In this document: in pieces, positions 10,620 to 20,367 of the stretch
Position numbering within the stretch: the stretch's first letter is position 1
Layout of the letters: every line of letters starts with the position of its first letter
Source: Anaerobacillus alkaliphilus
GTDB lineage: Bacteria > Bacillota > Bacilli > Bacillales > Anaerobacillaceae
Direction of reading: 5' to 3'
Length of the DNA stretch: 49,101 nt
Assembly (NCBI RefSeq): GCF_004116265.1
Contig: NZ_QOUX01000034.1
Coordinates: 1-49,101, forward strand
The notes under the pieces: generated by a model
The model's input: only the letters and a program-made list of their open reading frames with translations
Database searches by the model: none
Told to the model about the DNA's origin: nothing
Made by a program: the position numbers and the translations under genes

Positions 10620-10658
10620 TTGACACATGATTAAAGGTAGTGTAATATTCAGAATATA
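10620..10658 (+). promoter_or_regulatory. app-1 promoter with CodY-like box
   Basis: TTGACA (10620-10625), a 17-base spacer and TAATAT (10643-10648). Overlapping the -10, AATATTCAGAATATA (10644-10658) differs from the CodY consensus AATTTTCWGAAAATT at three positions. A related ATTCTGAAT lies just upstream of the -35. The same layout recurs before the orphan appA and app-2. The leader to appD is about 125 bases. Confidence 0.75.
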
Positions 10659-10777
10659 ATAAATTATTATTTCTAAAAAATTGTTTTTAGAAAATTGACT
10701 TTTTTGTGAAAATTATTTATATTTAAAAAGGTTAATAGTTTTATAGGATAATAGTAAAGGTGGTGAGTAGCAACTAG

Positions 10778-11755
10778 ATGTCTACCTTATTAGAAGTTAA
10801 AAATTTGAAAACTCACTTTTTTTCAAAAGATAAAGTTTTTCCAGTAGTAGATGGATTAGATTTTAAAGTGAAAAAAGGGGAAACGTTAGCCATCGTTGGT
10901 GAGTCTGGATCAGGGAAGAGCATCACATCTCTTTCAATCATGGGTCTTGTTCCTAAACCAGGTGGAAAAATTGTTGAAGGTGAAATTGTTTTCGATGGAA
11001 CCGATTTAGTAAAGTTAAGTGAAAATGAGATGTACAAAGTTCGTGGAAATGACATAGCAATGATTTTCCAAGAACCAATGTCATCACTTAATCCAGTTTT
11101 AACGATTGGTGAACAAATCACAGAAGTATTAATTTACCATAAGAAGATTACAAAAAAAGAGGCGCGAGAAAGAGCAGTAGAGTTGCTGAAAATTGTCGGC
11201 TTTGCCAGAGCTGAGGAAATCCTCGATGACTATCCTCACCGACTATCCGGAGGGATGAGACAAAGAGTAATGATTGCCATGGCCATGAGTTGTGATCCGA
11301 AGCTACTAATTGCTGATGAGCCAACAACAGCTTTAGACGTAACCGTTCAAGCCCAAATCTTAGAGTTGATGAAGGAATTATCAAAGAAATTTAGTTCATC
11401 AATTATCTTAATTACTCATGACTTAGGAGTAGTTGCTGAGTTAGCAGATAGAGTGTTAGTCATGTATGCAGGTCAAGTAGTTGAAGAGTCTGAGATTGTT
11501 GAACTTTTTGATAGACCGCTACATCCTTATACACAAGGTTTGCTTAATTCTGTACCTAAGATAGATGAGGATCAAGAAAGATTGACATCTATTGGTGGAA
11601 ATGTTCCTTCTCCAGATAACTTCCCAAAAGGCTGTCGTTTTTCTACACGTTGCACCCATGTCATGGAAAAGTGTTTAGAAAAGCAACCAGACTTAGTCGA
11701 AGTTTATCCAGGCCGCAAGTCACGTTGTTTCTTGCATGAGGAAGGAGTTAACTAA
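10778..11755 (+). CDS. appD: oligopeptide ABC transporter ATPase AppD-like (app-1)
   Basis: One of two nucleotide-binding subunits that power an App-type oligopeptide importer at the inner membrane face. The 325 residues show Walker A GESGSGKS (41-48), the signature LSGGMRQR, Walker [13 protein letters not shown] and the C-terminal oligopeptide-transporter extension. That extension has four cysteines (CRFSTRC...C...SRC); in Dpp/Opp ATPases such a cluster binds [4Fe-4S]. The start [10 protein letters not shown] follows AGGTGGTG. It is first in the order D-F-A-B-C, which matches B. subtilis appDFABC rather than oppABCDF or dppABCDE. Assignment to App over Opp/Dpp rests on order and on the binding-protein sequence. 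Confidence 0.9.
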   Translation: MSTLLEVKNLKTHFFSKDKVFPVVDGLDFKVKKGETLAIVGESGSGKSITSLSIMGLVPKPGGKIVEGEIVFDGTDLVKLSENEMYKVRGNDIAMIFQEPMSSLNPVLTIGEQITEVLIYHKKITKKEARERAVELLKIVGFARAEEILDDYPHRLSGGMRQRVMIAMAMSCDPKLLIADEPTTALDVTVQAQILELMKELSKKFSSSIILITHDLGVVAELADRVLVMYAGQVVEESEIVELFDRPLHPYTQGLLNSVPKIDEDQERLTSIGGNVPSPDNFPKGCRFSTRCTHVMEKCLEKQPDLVEVYPGRKSRCFLHEEGVN

Positions 11756-11757
11756 AG

Positions 11758-12777
11758 ATGTCTACAGTCACTGTTGAAACTAGTCGAGTTGAAACACAAG
11801 CTAAAGTCTCTGATATATTACTAGAAGTTAAAGGTTTGAAGAAGTACTTCCCTATTAAATCCGGTATCTTACAAAAGACAGTTGGTCATGTAAAGGCCGT
11901 TGATGATGTTAGTTTCTTTATAAAAAAAGGAGAAACATTTGGTTTAGTAGGAGAGTCAGGCTGTGGGAAATCAACCACGGGTAGATCGATTATCCGTCTT
12001 TATGAGCCAACCGCTGGAGAAATTCTTTTCCAAGGTGAAAATATTGCCAACATACCAGAAAAGGGACTAAGGCCTTATCGTAAAGATATTCAAATGGTAT
12101 TCCAAGATCCTTATTCTTCTTTAAATCCAAGGAAGACTGTGGGAACCATTTTGGAAGAACCTTTCCGTGTCCACAACCTTTATTCAAAAAAAGAAAGAAA
12201 AGATAGGGTGGAACATCTCTTAGAGAAAGTTGGTTTAAATCCAACATTAAGAGATCGGTATCCTCATGAATTTTCAGGTGGTCAGCGTCAACGGATTGGA
12301 ATAGCCCGAGCGTTAACGTTAAATCCGAAGTTAATAATTGGTGATGAACCAGTTTCAGCCTTAGATGTATCTATTCAGTCACAAGTTCTAAATATTATGG
12401 ATGATCTCCAAAAAGAATTTGGTTTGACATACTTATTTATTGCCCATGATTTAGCTGTTGTTAAGCATATATCCGATCGCATCGGTGTTATGTATCTCGG
12501 TCGAATGATGGAAGTAACTGATAAACATACATTATATCGAAATCCACTTCATCCTTATACACAAGCGTTACTATCTGCGATACCAAAATCGCATCCAAGT
12601 GAAGTGAAGCGTGAAAGAATTATTTTAAAAGGTGATGTTCCTAGCCCGGCAAATCCGCCAGCAGGCTGTGTATTCCATACACGTTGTCCGCAAGCGATGG
12701 ACCATTGCAAGCAAGCCGTACCTATGTTGAAAGAGTTAGAGCCTGGTCATTTTGTCGCTTGCCACTTATACGAGTAA
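11758..12777 (+). CDS. appF: oligopeptide ABC transporter ATPase AppF-like (app-1)
   Basis: Second ATPase of the app-1 importer, expected to pair with AppD. The 339 residues have a 19-residue lead, then Walker A GESGCGKS (65-72), signature FSGGQRQR, Walker [13 protein letters not shown] and the C-terminal extension with [14 protein letters not shown] and a final Cys. It starts two bases after the appD stop, using a GGAG inside the end of appD, so translation is coupled. Compared with AppF-2 and AppF-3 it is near-identical in the core and differs mainly in the first 18 residues and around 85-95. Confidence 0.9.
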   Translation: MSTVTVETSRVETQAKVSDILLEVKGLKKYFPIKSGILQKTVGHVKAVDDVSFFIKKGETFGLVGESGCGKSTTGRSIIRLYEPTAGEILFQGENIANIPEKGLRPYRKDIQMVFQDPYSSLNPRKTVGTILEEPFRVHNLYSKKERKDRVEHLLEKVGLNPTLRDRYPHEFSGGQRQRIGIARALTLNPKLIIGDEPVSALDVSIQSQVLNIMDDLQKEFGLTYLFIAHDLAVVKHISDRIGVMYLGRMMEVTDKHTLYRNPLHPYTQALLSAIPKSHPSEVKRERIILKGDVPSPANPPAGCVFHTRCPQAMDHCKQAVPMLKELEPGHFVACHLYE

Positions 12778-12846
12778 TTATAACTGGCAAGGGAAGAGAC
12801 CAACTCTACATTAAATATTCAAAATATTCCGAAGGGGGAAAAGAAA

Positions 12847-14514
12847 TTGAAAAAGAAACTGTTAATTCTGTTAAGTTTAGTATTCATGCTATCTGTTTTC
12901 TTAGTAGCATGCGGAGGCAAAGAATCTTCTACTCCAGCACCTGCTGAAACACCGAAAGCTGAAGAACCAAAGAAAGAGGATCCAAAAGAAGAACCAAAAG
13001 ATGAAGGCCCTGTACAAGGTGGAAGTGTTGTATTAGGTTCTTCTGGAGAGCCTGTTACTTTTAACGGTAACTACTCTGCTGACTCTGCATCATCTGACGT
13101 AATTGACTTATTATTTGCTGGTCTAGTTCGTTCTAACGAAAATTTAGAAATCATTCCTCATATCGCTGTAGATTACCCAGAGGTATCTGAAGATGGTTTA
13201 GAATGGATTTACACTTTACATCAAGGTGTTAAATTCCATGATGGCACAGAATTAACTGCTGAAGATGTTGAATTTACTTATAACATCTTTAAAAACCCAG
13301 ACTACACTGGTCCGCGTGCAGGAAGTTTCTCTAACGTAGAAACTATCGAAGCAATTGAAAAGTATAAAGTTAAGTTTACATTATCTCAAGCTGATGCTCG
13401 CTTCCCAACATTAGCTGGTTATGGTATCTTACCAAAGCACATCCTAGCTGATGTTCCAGTTGGTGACTTAGGTGAATACCAAGAGTTTAACCAAAAGAAC
13501 CCAATCGGTGCTGGTCCATTTAAGTTTGTAAGCTGGACTCCAGGACAAAACTTAGTAGTAGAAGCTTTTGATGACTACTTCGAAGGTCGTCCTTACCTTG
13601 ATCGCGTAACATTCCGTTTCGCTTCTGACTCAAATGCTCTAGTATTATTAATGCAAACTGGCGACATCGACTGGATGATTGCTCCTCCAGCTGAGTTAGC
13701 TACTATCGAAACATTTAACCATGCTAGAATTTCTAACACATTAGCTTTACGTTATGACTATATTGGATGGAACTTACAAAATCCATTATTCGAAGATGTA
13801 AAAGTTCGACAAGCATTAACACATGCAATTGACCGTCAAGAAATCGTTGACACAATCATGGAAGGAAATGCAACAGTTGCTCACGCTCCAGTATCACCAC
13901 TTAGCTGGGCTTACAATGACAATGTTCCTAAATTTGACTTTGACCCAGAAAAAGCAAAATCTTTATTAGCTGAAGCTGGTTGGGAGCCAGGTGCAGATGG
14001 AGTTCTTCAAAAAGACGGGAAGAAATTCTCATTCACAATTCTTTCTAACGATGGAAACGTAGTTCGTCGTGACATCGGAATTATCGTACAACAATACCTA
14101 GGTCAAATCGGTATTGAAGTTAAAGCAGAGCAAATGGAGTGGGGCGCATTCTTAGACAAAATCAACCCTCCTAACTATGATTTCGACGCTGTAGTATTAG
14201 CTTGGGGCTTAGGTCTTGATCCAGATCCAAGTGCAATCTGGAGCTCAAAAGAAATCGAAAATGGTTTAAATAATATCAGCTACCGTAACGCTCGCGTTGA
14301 CGAAATCGCTGAGACTAACACTCAAATTTTAGATCAAGCAGAGCGTGCAAAAGCTCTTGCTGAAGTATGGCAAATCTTAGCTGAAGAGCAACCATACACT
14401 TACATGTACTACCCACAACAATTCGTAGCATTAAACAAAAAAGTTCAAGGCTTTACTCATCACCCACGTGCTAACATGTACCGTGTAAACGAGTGGTGGA
14501 TCGATAACAACTAA
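12847..14514 (+). CDS. appA: oligopeptide-binding lipoprotein AppA-like (app-1)
   Basis: Extracytoplasmic substrate-binding protein of the importer, anchored as a lipoprotein. The 555 residues begin with a lipoprotein signal ending LVAC (Cys22), then a low-complexity Pro/Glu/Lys spacer (about 25-60), then the SBP family 5 domain. Segments such as QGGSVVLGSSGEP, ILPKHIL, NPIGAGPFKF and the C-terminal YYPQQF...HHPR closely follow B. subtilis AppA. The start codon is TTG behind GAAGGGGGAAAA. A perfect 26-bp palindromic hairpin follows the stop and separates it from appB. Confidence 0.9.
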   Translation: MKKKLLILLSLVFMLSVFLVACGGKESSTPAPAETPKAEEPKKEDPKEEPKDEGPVQGGSVVLGSSGEPVTFNGNYSADSASSDVIDLLFAGLVRSNENLEIIPHIAVDYPEVSEDGLEWIYTLHQGVKFHDGTELTAEDVEFTYNIFKNPDYTGPRAGSFSNVETIEAIEKYKVKFTLSQADARFPTLAGYGILPKHILADVPVGDLGEYQEFNQKNPIGAGPFKFVSWTPGQNLVVEAFDDYFEGRPYLDRVTFRFASDSNALVLLMQTGDIDWMIAPPAELATIETFNHARISNTLALRYDYIGWNLQNPLFEDVKVRQALTHAIDRQEIVDTIMEGNATVAHAPVSPLSWAYNDNVPKFDFDPEKAKSLLAEAGWEPGADGVLQKDGKKFSFTILSNDGNVVRRDIGIIVQQYLGQIGIEVKAEQMEWGAFLDKINPPNYDFDAVVLAWGLGLDPDPSAIWSSKEIENGLNNISYRNARVDEIAETNTQILDQAERAKALAEVWQILAEEQPYTYMYYPQQFVALNKKVQGFTHHPRANMYRVNEWWIDNN

Positions 14515-14527
14515 TAAGCTTGCAAGG

Positions 14528-14553
14528 ACAAGGGGGACAATTGTCCCCCTTGT
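14528..14553 (+). repeat. hairpin after appA-1
   Basis: A perfect 26-base palindrome (ACAAGGGGGACAA and its complement) starts 14 bases after the appA stop and is followed by only TTTC. A GGGGAC/GTCCCC-type hairpin recurs at the same place in all four appA genes. It is more likely an mRNA-stabilising or partial-readthrough element than a full terminator. Confidence 0.7.
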
Positions 14554-14603
14554 TTCATGTGAAAATATGGTAAAAAGTATTCTCAAAAACAAAATGTCAT
14601 TTT

Positions 14604-14672
14604 GTTCGTGCGACGATTAATTGCAGGAGCAATTGAAGTACTTAGCCTCCTGCGATTACTCGTCGCAATTTG
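14604..14672 (+). repeat. large imperfect hairpin before appB-1
   Basis: TGCGACGATTAATTGCAGGAG (14609-14629 region) pairs with CTCCTGCGATTACTCGTCGC (from 14647) with two mismatches. Non-coding. It lies in the unusually long (229-base) appA-appB gap. It may be a small repeat insertion. Confidence 0.6.
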
Positions 14673-14743
14673 TTAAGTAGAAATTTGACGAAAAAATTGG
14701 CAGCTAGCCAACTATTATTAATTTTCAGTAAGGAGGTAATTAT

Positions 14744-15691
14744 ATGACGACTTATCTCATCCGTCGCTTAGTAATGATGATTCCTATTCTTTTTGGAATT
14801 TCGGTAATCTCCTTTGCGATCATGTATGCGGCGCCAGGGAAACCAGCTGTTATGAACTTAGACCCAGAAATTTCCGTTGAAGACCGTGAAAAACAAATGG
14901 AAAAATTAGGATTAAATGACCCGCCTCATATTCAGTATATTAATTGGATGGGTAATGTACTAACTGGAGATTTAGGTACTTCATTTACGAAAAAACAACC
15001 AGTAAAGGATATGATCCTAGATCGGTTACCAAATACGTTAATTCTCATGGTCTTTTCTACTATTCTAGCAATCATTATTTCTATACCTTTTGGTGTACTT
15101 TCAGCTACCAAACAATACTCAAAACTTGATTACAGTGTAACGATTACCGCATTCTTAGGACTAGCAACTCCTAACTTCTGGTTAGGTCTGATGCTTATTA
15201 TGTTGTTCTCTGTTCAGTTAGGTTGGACGCCTGTAGGTGGGGTTTCAACACTTGGTGCTGATTTTAGTTTACTAGATCGACTTCACCACTTAATTTTACC
15301 TGCAATTGTATTAGCTACTGCAGATATGGCTGGTTTAACACGATACACACGTACAAGTATGTTAGAAGTTATTAATCAAGATTACATTCGTACAGCACGA
15401 GCGAAAGGCTTCCGTGAGCGTACAGTAATCTATAAACATGGTTTACGTAATGGACTTATACCTATCATTACTATCTTTGGTTTAATGCTACCTGGCTTTA
15501 TTGGAGGATCAGTAATCGTTGAATCATTATTTAGTTGGCCTGGTATTGGTAAGCTCTTTATCGACGCTACCTTCGAAAGGGATTATCCAGTAATTATGGC
15601 TATCACAATGTTTGGAGCCGTGCTAACAGTTATTGGTAACTTAATTGCTGATATCCTTTACGCAGTTATGGATCCAAGGATCGAGTACTAG
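14744..15691 (+). CDS. appB: oligopeptide ABC permease AppB-like (app-1)
   Basis: One of two membrane subunits of the importer. The 315 residues begin MTTYLIRRLVMMIPILFGI with a first membrane helix, followed by a periplasmic-side loop containing AAPGKPA and LGLNDPPHIQY, then about five more helices. The coupling segment is ARAKGFRERTVIYKHGLRN. It ends ADILYAVMDPRIEY, the usual OppB/DppB ending. Start preceded by AAGGAGGT. It is 11 bases from appC. Confidence 0.92.
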   Translation: MTTYLIRRLVMMIPILFGISVISFAIMYAAPGKPAVMNLDPEISVEDREKQMEKLGLNDPPHIQYINWMGNVLTGDLGTSFTKKQPVKDMILDRLPNTLILMVFSTILAIIISIPFGVLSATKQYSKLDYSVTITAFLGLATPNFWLGLMLIMLFSVQLGWTPVGGVSTLGADFSLLDRLHHLILPAIVLATADMAGLTRYTRTSMLEVINQDYIRTARAKGFRERTVIYKHGLRNGLIPIITIFGLMLPGFIGGSVIVESLFSWPGIGKLFIDATFERDYPVIMAITMFGAVLTVIGNLIADILYAVMDPRIEY

Positions 15692-15702
15692 GAGGTGGGC
15701 AT

Positions 15703-16623
15703 ATGGGAAAACCAGAAACGAATTTACCTAAAAAAGTGAAACAGAAAGCAATTGAACAAACGTTTGGTGAAAGGCGTTCCTTATTATCAATCATCGTTGC
15801 GAAATTCCTTCAAAATAAATTAGCCGTTTTCGGATTAGTTTTACTAGTTTTTATTGTTGGTAGTGCACTTTTAGCACCATGGATTGCTCCACATGATCCT
15901 GACTTTCAAAATTTAAGAAATCGCTTGGCACAGCCAAGTGCAGAGTTCTTATTAGGAACCGACCACTTAGGTAGAGATATTTTTAGCCGTCTATTATTTG
16001 GTGGAAGAGTTTCATTGTTCGTAGGTTTCGTATCAATGGTTGGTGCAGTAACAATTGGAACAACAGTTGGTGCGGTTGCTGGTTACTTCGGAGGTTTAGT
16101 AGATGCATTTCTAATGCGTTTAGTCGATGTAATCATCTCTTTCCCGAATATTTTCTTACTAATTACGCTAGTCGCAGTTCTTGAACCGAGTATCGATAAG
16201 CTAATTATTGTCTTTGCATTACTTAGTTGGACAGGGACCGCCCGTTTGGTACGTGGAGAGTTCTTAACTTTAAAGAAACGTGAATTTGTACTGGCAGCTA
16301 GAACAATTGGCATGTCGAACACGAGAATTATCTTTGGACAGATCTTACCGAGTGCCTTTGGTCCTGTTATTGTAGCAGCTACACTTGCAGTTGGTAGCTT
16401 TATTCTAGCAGAGTCTGCTCTAAGTTTCTTAGGTCTAGGAGTTCAGCCTCCTACTTCAACTTGGGGGAACATGCTTACGTATTCTCAGAGTGTTACCATT
16501 TTTAGAACTGCATGGTGGTATCCAACATTCCCAGGTGTGATGATCTTACTCACTGTTTTGTCCTTCAACTTTGTTGGTGATGGACTGCGGGATGCACTAG
16601 ATCCAAGAGTAGTTGAAAAATAA
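15703..16623 (+). CDS. appC: oligopeptide ABC permease AppC-like (app-1)
   Basis: Second permease. In 306 residues a 40-residue cytoplasmic N-terminus is followed by a first helix, the FLLGTDHLGRDIFSRLLFGG motif (about 85-105) and five further helices, with the coupling segment LAARTIGMSNTRIIFGQILP. It ends FVGDGLRDALDPRV. Bases of about 16160-16520 are strikingly close to the same part of appC-2 while the upstream part has diverged, which suggests gene conversion. Start preceded by AGGAGGTGG. Last gene of app-1. Confidence 0.92.
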   Translation: MGKPETNLPKKVKQKAIEQTFGERRSLLSIIVAKFLQNKLAVFGLVLLVFIVGSALLAPWIAPHDPDFQNLRNRLAQPSAEFLLGTDHLGRDIFSRLLFGGRVSLFVGFVSMVGAVTIGTTVGAVAGYFGGLVDAFLMRLVDVIISFPNIFLLITLVAVLEPSIDKLIIVFALLSWTGTARLVRGEFLTLKKREFVLAARTIGMSNTRIIFGQILPSAFGPVIVAATLAVGSFILAESALSFLGLGVQPPTSTWGNMLTYSQSVTIFRTAWWYPTFPGVMILLTVLSFNFVGDGLRDALDPRVVEK

Positions 16624-16632
16624 GTAAAATCA

Positions 16633-16662
16633 AAGGTTAGCCTCCGGGCTAATCTTTTTTTT
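16633..16662 (+). terminator. app-1 terminator
   Basis: AGGTTAGCC and GGGCTAATCT pair across a short loop, followed by eight T. It lies 10 bases after the appC stop. Confidence 0.88.
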
Positions 16663-16663
16663 G

Positions 16664-16854
16664 GGCTTTTTTTGTAAACAGTTTTGCTTTTTTACTCTGA
16701 AGTATTCGGAAAAATAATTTAGATGAATATATAAGCCAACAAATTAAGTAAGAAAAGAGCAATACTTACTAAATTAGTGAGCAATTCTAAGTATTTTGTG
16801 TGAAAATTCGGTTTTTTAGATTTTAAGAAGGCAACAAACTTTGTGAAAACAGCC
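16664..16854 (+). mobile_element. 190-bp MITE-like element, copy B
   Basis: The reverse complement aligns along its whole length with copy A at 6747-6936. Shared blocks include AAAAGAGCAATACTTACTAA. The ends are the same inverted repeats (GGCTTTTTTTGTAAACAGTT on the left; ACAAACTTTGTGAAAACAGCC on the right). It has no ORF. Like copy A it begins directly after a terminator T run. Confidence 0.85.
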
Positions 16855-17068
16855 TTTTTTTATGGAAAGCTTGTCCTATTAATTGACTTTTCAGACTATT
16901 ATTTCTGGTTACGTAGTTTTTTAATATAATTTTGAATATTTAAAAAACAAATGGATAAAAAAGTAAAATTCAGACATTTGTATGTTTGGAATGTACATAC
17001 ACTCCGAACCGTTGGTATAAAAGCATTTTTAACTGATTTTGATATGTCTGGAAGATACAGTAATATTA

Positions 17069-17107
17069 TTGACACATTTTTCAATTTAATGTAATATTCA
17101 GAGAGTG
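17069..17107 (+). promoter_or_regulatory. promoter of the orphan appA with CodY-like box
   Basis: TTGACA (17069-17074), a 17-base spacer and TAATAT (17092-17097). AATATTCAGAGAGTG (17093-17107) overlaps the -10 and has four mismatches to the CodY consensus. The arrangement equals the app-1 and app-2 promoters. The leader is about 120 bases. The remaining stretch 16855-17068 is AT-rich with nothing recognised. Confidence 0.72.
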
Positions 17108-17224
17108 AGAAAAATTGTTATTTTCAAAAAACTTTATACATAATCAAATAGTCGTTAACCAAGTTAGGGCTGTGGATACGCTAGCTCTACCAAAAATAAA
17201 TCTATTTCAAGGGGGAAATACGAG

Positions 17225-18886
17225 ATGAAAAAATCACTAGTAACACTTTTTAGCATGATTTTGTTGTTATCTATGTTTTTAGTAGCTTGTGGCGGTGAAG
17301 AAACAACTACTGAAACAAATGATGACACATCTGCTCCAACTGAGACTAATGATGGTTCAACGGATGCTACTCCAAGTGGTGAGCCGAAACAAGGAGGCAA
17401 CTTAGTCTTAGGAACTTCAGGTGAGCCTGTACTTTTTAATTCGCTTTATCACCAAGATTCAGCAAGTGCTGATGTGACAGATTTAGTTTTCGCAGGTTTA
17501 ATGAGAACAAACGAAAATCTTGAGGTTGTTCCGAGTATTGCTGTTGATTTTCCTGAAATTTCTGAGGATGGATTAGAATGGACATATACTATGCGTGAAG
17601 GTGTTCTATTCCACGATGGTCAAGAGGTTACTGCAGAAGACGTAGCTTTCACCTACAACATCTTCTTACATGAAGATTACACTGGACCTCGTGCTGGAAG
17701 TTTTACTGCGTTGGATAAGGTAGAAGCTATTAATGATTACCAAGTAAAATACACATTAAATGAAGCGGATGCACGCTTTTCGACATTAATGGGTTATGGA
17801 ATTTTACCTAAACATATTTTAGGCGATATCCCTATTGGGGACTTAGAAGAATACCGTGAATTTAATATTGATCAACCAATTGGCGCGGGTCCGTTTAAAT
17901 TTGTTAGCTGGACTCCAGGGCAAAATTTAGTAGTAGAAGCTTTTGATGAGTACTTTGAAGGTCGTCCATATCTTGATAGAGTAACATTCCGTTTCGCATC
18001 TGATGCGAATGCGTTAGTTTTATTACTTGAAACTGGTGATATTGATCATATGATCGTTCCAACAACGGAATTAGCTACGGTTCAATCTTATGACCACGTA
18101 ACAGTTTCTGACGTATTAGCTTTACGTTATGACTACATTGGGTGGAATTTAGATCGCCCATTATTCCAGGATGTTCGTGTCCGTCAAGCTTTAACATTAG
18201 CGATTGATCGTCAAGAGATTGTTGATACGATCATGGAAGGGAATGCAACAGTAGCACACGCTCCAGTGTCTCCTTTAAGTTGGGCATATAATGACAATGT
18301 TCCTAGATTTGATTATGATCCAGAAAGAGCAAAACAATTGTTAGCTGAGGCTGGCTGGGAACCAGGTCCAGACGGAATATTACAAAAAGATGGAGAACGT
18401 TTCTCTTTCACAATCCTTTCTAATAGTGGTAACGTTGTTCGTCGTGACATCGGAATTATCGCTCAACAATACTATAGTCAGATCGGAATTGAAGTGAAAG
18501 CAGAACAAATGGAGTGGGGAGCTTTTCTAGAAAAGATTAATCCTCCTAACTTTGACTTTGATGCAGTTGTATTAGCTTGGGGCTTAGCTCTTGATCCTGA
18601 TCCAAGTGCAATCTGGCATTCAAAAGAAATTGAAAATGGCCTTAACAGAAGTGCGTATCGAAATGACCGCGTTGATGAAATTTCAGATATCAACACAACA
18701 ATTCTAGACCAAGCTGAACGTGCTGCAGCACTAGCTGAGGTTTGGGAAATCTTAGCGGAAGAACAACCATACACTTACTTATTCTACCCTCAACAGTTCG
18801 TAGCAATGTCTAACGATTTAAAAGGGTTTACGCATCATCCTCGTGTAGATATGTATCGTGTAAATGAATGGTGGTTAGATCGTTAG
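17225..18886 (+). CDS. orphan oligopeptide-binding lipoprotein AppA-like
   Basis: An SBP family 5 lipoprotein of 553 residues with lipobox LVAC (Cys22) and an acidic Thr/Glu spacer. The same core as the other AppA copies follows, including QGGNLVLGTSGEP, LPKHILGDIP and QPIGAGPFKF. It is not followed by permease or ATPase genes of its own: it has its own promoter and a 500-base gap before app-2. By eye it is closest to AppA of app-3 (shared MIVPTTELATV and LNRSAYRNDRVDEI), so it may widen the peptide range of one of the flanking transporters. Start is ATG after AAGGGGGAAA. Confidence 0.9.
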   Translation: MKKSLVTLFSMILLLSMFLVACGGEETTTETNDDTSAPTETNDGSTDATPSGEPKQGGNLVLGTSGEPVLFNSLYHQDSASADVTDLVFAGLMRTNENLEVVPSIAVDFPEISEDGLEWTYTMREGVLFHDGQEVTAEDVAFTYNIFLHEDYTGPRAGSFTALDKVEAINDYQVKYTLNEADARFSTLMGYGILPKHILGDIPIGDLEEYREFNIDQPIGAGPFKFVSWTPGQNLVVEAFDEYFEGRPYLDRVTFRFASDANALVLLLETGDIDHMIVPTTELATVQSYDHVTVSDVLALRYDYIGWNLDRPLFQDVRVRQALTLAIDRQEIVDTIMEGNATVAHAPVSPLSWAYNDNVPRFDYDPERAKQLLAEAGWEPGPDGILQKDGERFSFTILSNSGNVVRRDIGIIAQQYYSQIGIEVKAEQMEWGAFLEKINPPNFDFDAVVLAWGLALDPDPSAIWHSKEIENGLNRSAYRNDRVDEISDINTTILDQAERAAALAEVWEILAEEQPYTYLFYPQQFVAMSNDLKGFTHHPRVDMYRVNEWWLDR

Positions 18887-18906
18887 GTTGTATTTTTGAA
18901 GATATA

Positions 18907-18923
18907 GGGGACAATTTGTCCCC
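18907..18923 (+). repeat. hairpin after the orphan appA
   Basis: GGGGAC and GTCCCC pair around AATTT, 20 bases after the stop, followed by TTGTTCTTT. Positionally equivalent to the hairpins after the other appA genes. Here, with no gene cotranscribed behind it, it probably terminates. Confidence 0.7.
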
Positions 18924-18939
18924 TTGTTCTTTCTATAAT

Positions 18940-18990
18940 TTTGTGACGGGTGAATATAGCATGCAAATGCTGTGTTTAGCCGCCACAAAG
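18940..18990 (+). repeat. large imperfect hairpin after the orphan appA
   Basis: TTTGTGACGGGTGAATATAG pairs with CTGTGTTTAGCCGCCACAAA, with several mismatches, around ATGCAAAT. Non-coding. The rest of the gap to the app-2 promoter (18991-19221) is AT-rich with nothing recognised. Confidence 0.5.
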
Positions 18991-19221
18991 TTACAGATTA
19001 AATAGTAAAGGTAACACTTGTAATAGTTAACGCTTTAATTAAATAATAATTCTGATAATTATATATAAATAAATGCTTTTTCGGAATAATTAAAACAATT
19101 ACCCGAGTGTAGAAAAATATACAACCTTACTTAGATATTGTTACTTTTAATACATATAAATCGCAACAATAGTGAATAAATTCAAAGGAATTTTTATTTT
19201 CTAAAAAATACTGTAATATTA

Positions 19222-19260
19222 TTGACACAATTTCCAAGCTGGTGTAATATTCAGTATGTA
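19222..19260 (+). promoter_or_regulatory. app-2 promoter with CodY-like box
   Basis: TTGACA (19222-19227), a 17-base spacer and TAATAT (19245-19250). ATACTGTAATATT upstream of the -35 and AATATTCAGTAT over the -10 form an imperfect dyad around the promoter. The downstream arm has five mismatches to the CodY consensus. Confidence 0.7.
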
Positions 19261-19387
19261 AGAAAAATTACTATATTCAAAAAATTATCTGCGTTAAATT
19301 ATTAGAAAATTAACTCTCTTTAAATACTTTTCAAAAGCAGAGTTACTGGATTGATAGATTGATTGAATTAGGTGGTGAATGGAAGCA

Positions 19388-20365
19388 ATGTCTACGTTAT
19401 TAGAAGTAAAGAATTTAAAGACTCACTTTTTTGCGAAGAATAAAGTACTTCCTGTAGTTGACGGGTTAGACTTTACGGTAAAAAAAGGAGAGACGTTAGC
19501 TATCGTTGGTGAATCAGGATCTGGAAAGAGTATTACCTCTTTATCAATTATGGGTCTTGTGCCAAAGCCGGGTGGAAAAACAGTTGCTGGAGAGATCATT
19601 TTCGATGGAACTGATTTGCTATCCTTGAGTGATAATGAAATGTTTAAAGTTCGTGGAAATGACATTGCAATGATCTTCCAAGAGCCGATGTCATCGTTAA
19701 ATCCAGTTTTAACGATTGGAGAACAAATCACTGAAGTCTTAATTTATCACAAAAAGATTTCGAAAAAAGAAGCAAGAGATAAAGCAATCGAATTACTAAA
19801 AATTGTTGGTTTTGCTCGAGCAGAAGAGATCTTAGATGATTATCCTCACCGTTTATCAGGTGGAATGAGACAAAGGGTTATGATCGCCATGGCGATGAGT
19901 TGCGATCCGAAGTTATTAATTGCTGACGAGCCAACAACTGCATTAGATGTTACAGTGCAGGCGCAAATCCTAGAGTTAATGAAGGAATTATCAAAGAAGT
20001 TTAGTTCTTCTATTATATTAATTACTCATGACTTAGGAGTAGTTGCTGAGCTAGCCGATCGAGTTTTAGTTATGTACGCTGGTCAAGTAGTGGAAGAATC
20101 GACAATCATTGAATTATTTGATAATCCGTTACACCCTTATACACAAGGTTTACTAAACTCTGTTCCAAAGATTGATGAAGAACAAGAGCGTTTATCTTCA
20201 ATTGGTGGAAATGTTCCTTCTCCGGACAACTTCCCGAAAGGTTGTCGTTTCTCGACACGCTGTACACATGTTATGGCAAAATGTTTAGAAAGCCAGCCAG
20301 AACTTCTTGAAGTATATCCAGGTCGCAAGTCACGTTGTTTCTTGCATGAGGAAGGAGATATCTAA
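19388..20365 (+). CDS. appD: oligopeptide ABC transporter ATPase AppD-like (app-2)
   Basis: Second paralogue of AppD. 325 residues from the ATG at 19388, chosen over an ATG nine bases upstream that sits inside the ribosome site AGGTGGTGAATG and is absent from the AppD-1 protein. Walker A, LSGGMRQR, Walker [10 protein letters not shown] and the four C-terminal cysteines are intact. It differs from AppD-1 mostly by conservative changes (for example [16 protein letters not shown]). First gene of the second D-F-A-B-C operon. Confidence 0.9.
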   Translation: MSTLLEVKNLKTHFFAKNKVLPVVDGLDFTVKKGETLAIVGESGSGKSITSLSIMGLVPKPGGKTVAGEIIFDGTDLLSLSDNEMFKVRGNDIAMIFQEPMSSLNPVLTIGEQITEVLIYHKKISKKEARDKAIELLKIVGFARAEEILDDYPHRLSGGMRQRVMIAMAMSCDPKLLIADEPTTALDVTVQAQILELMKELSKKFSSSIILITHDLGVVAELADRVLVMYAGQVVEESTIIELFDNPLHPYTQGLLNSVPKIDEEQERLSSIGGNVPSPDNFPKGCRFSTRCTHVMAKCLESQPELLEVYPGRKSRCFLHEEGDI

Positions 20366-20367
20366 CA

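Noticed and set aside
14528-14553. The perfect palindrome after appA-1 as the end of the operon
   Set aside because: It lacks a proper T tract, and appB-appC continue downstream with no new promoter that I can see.
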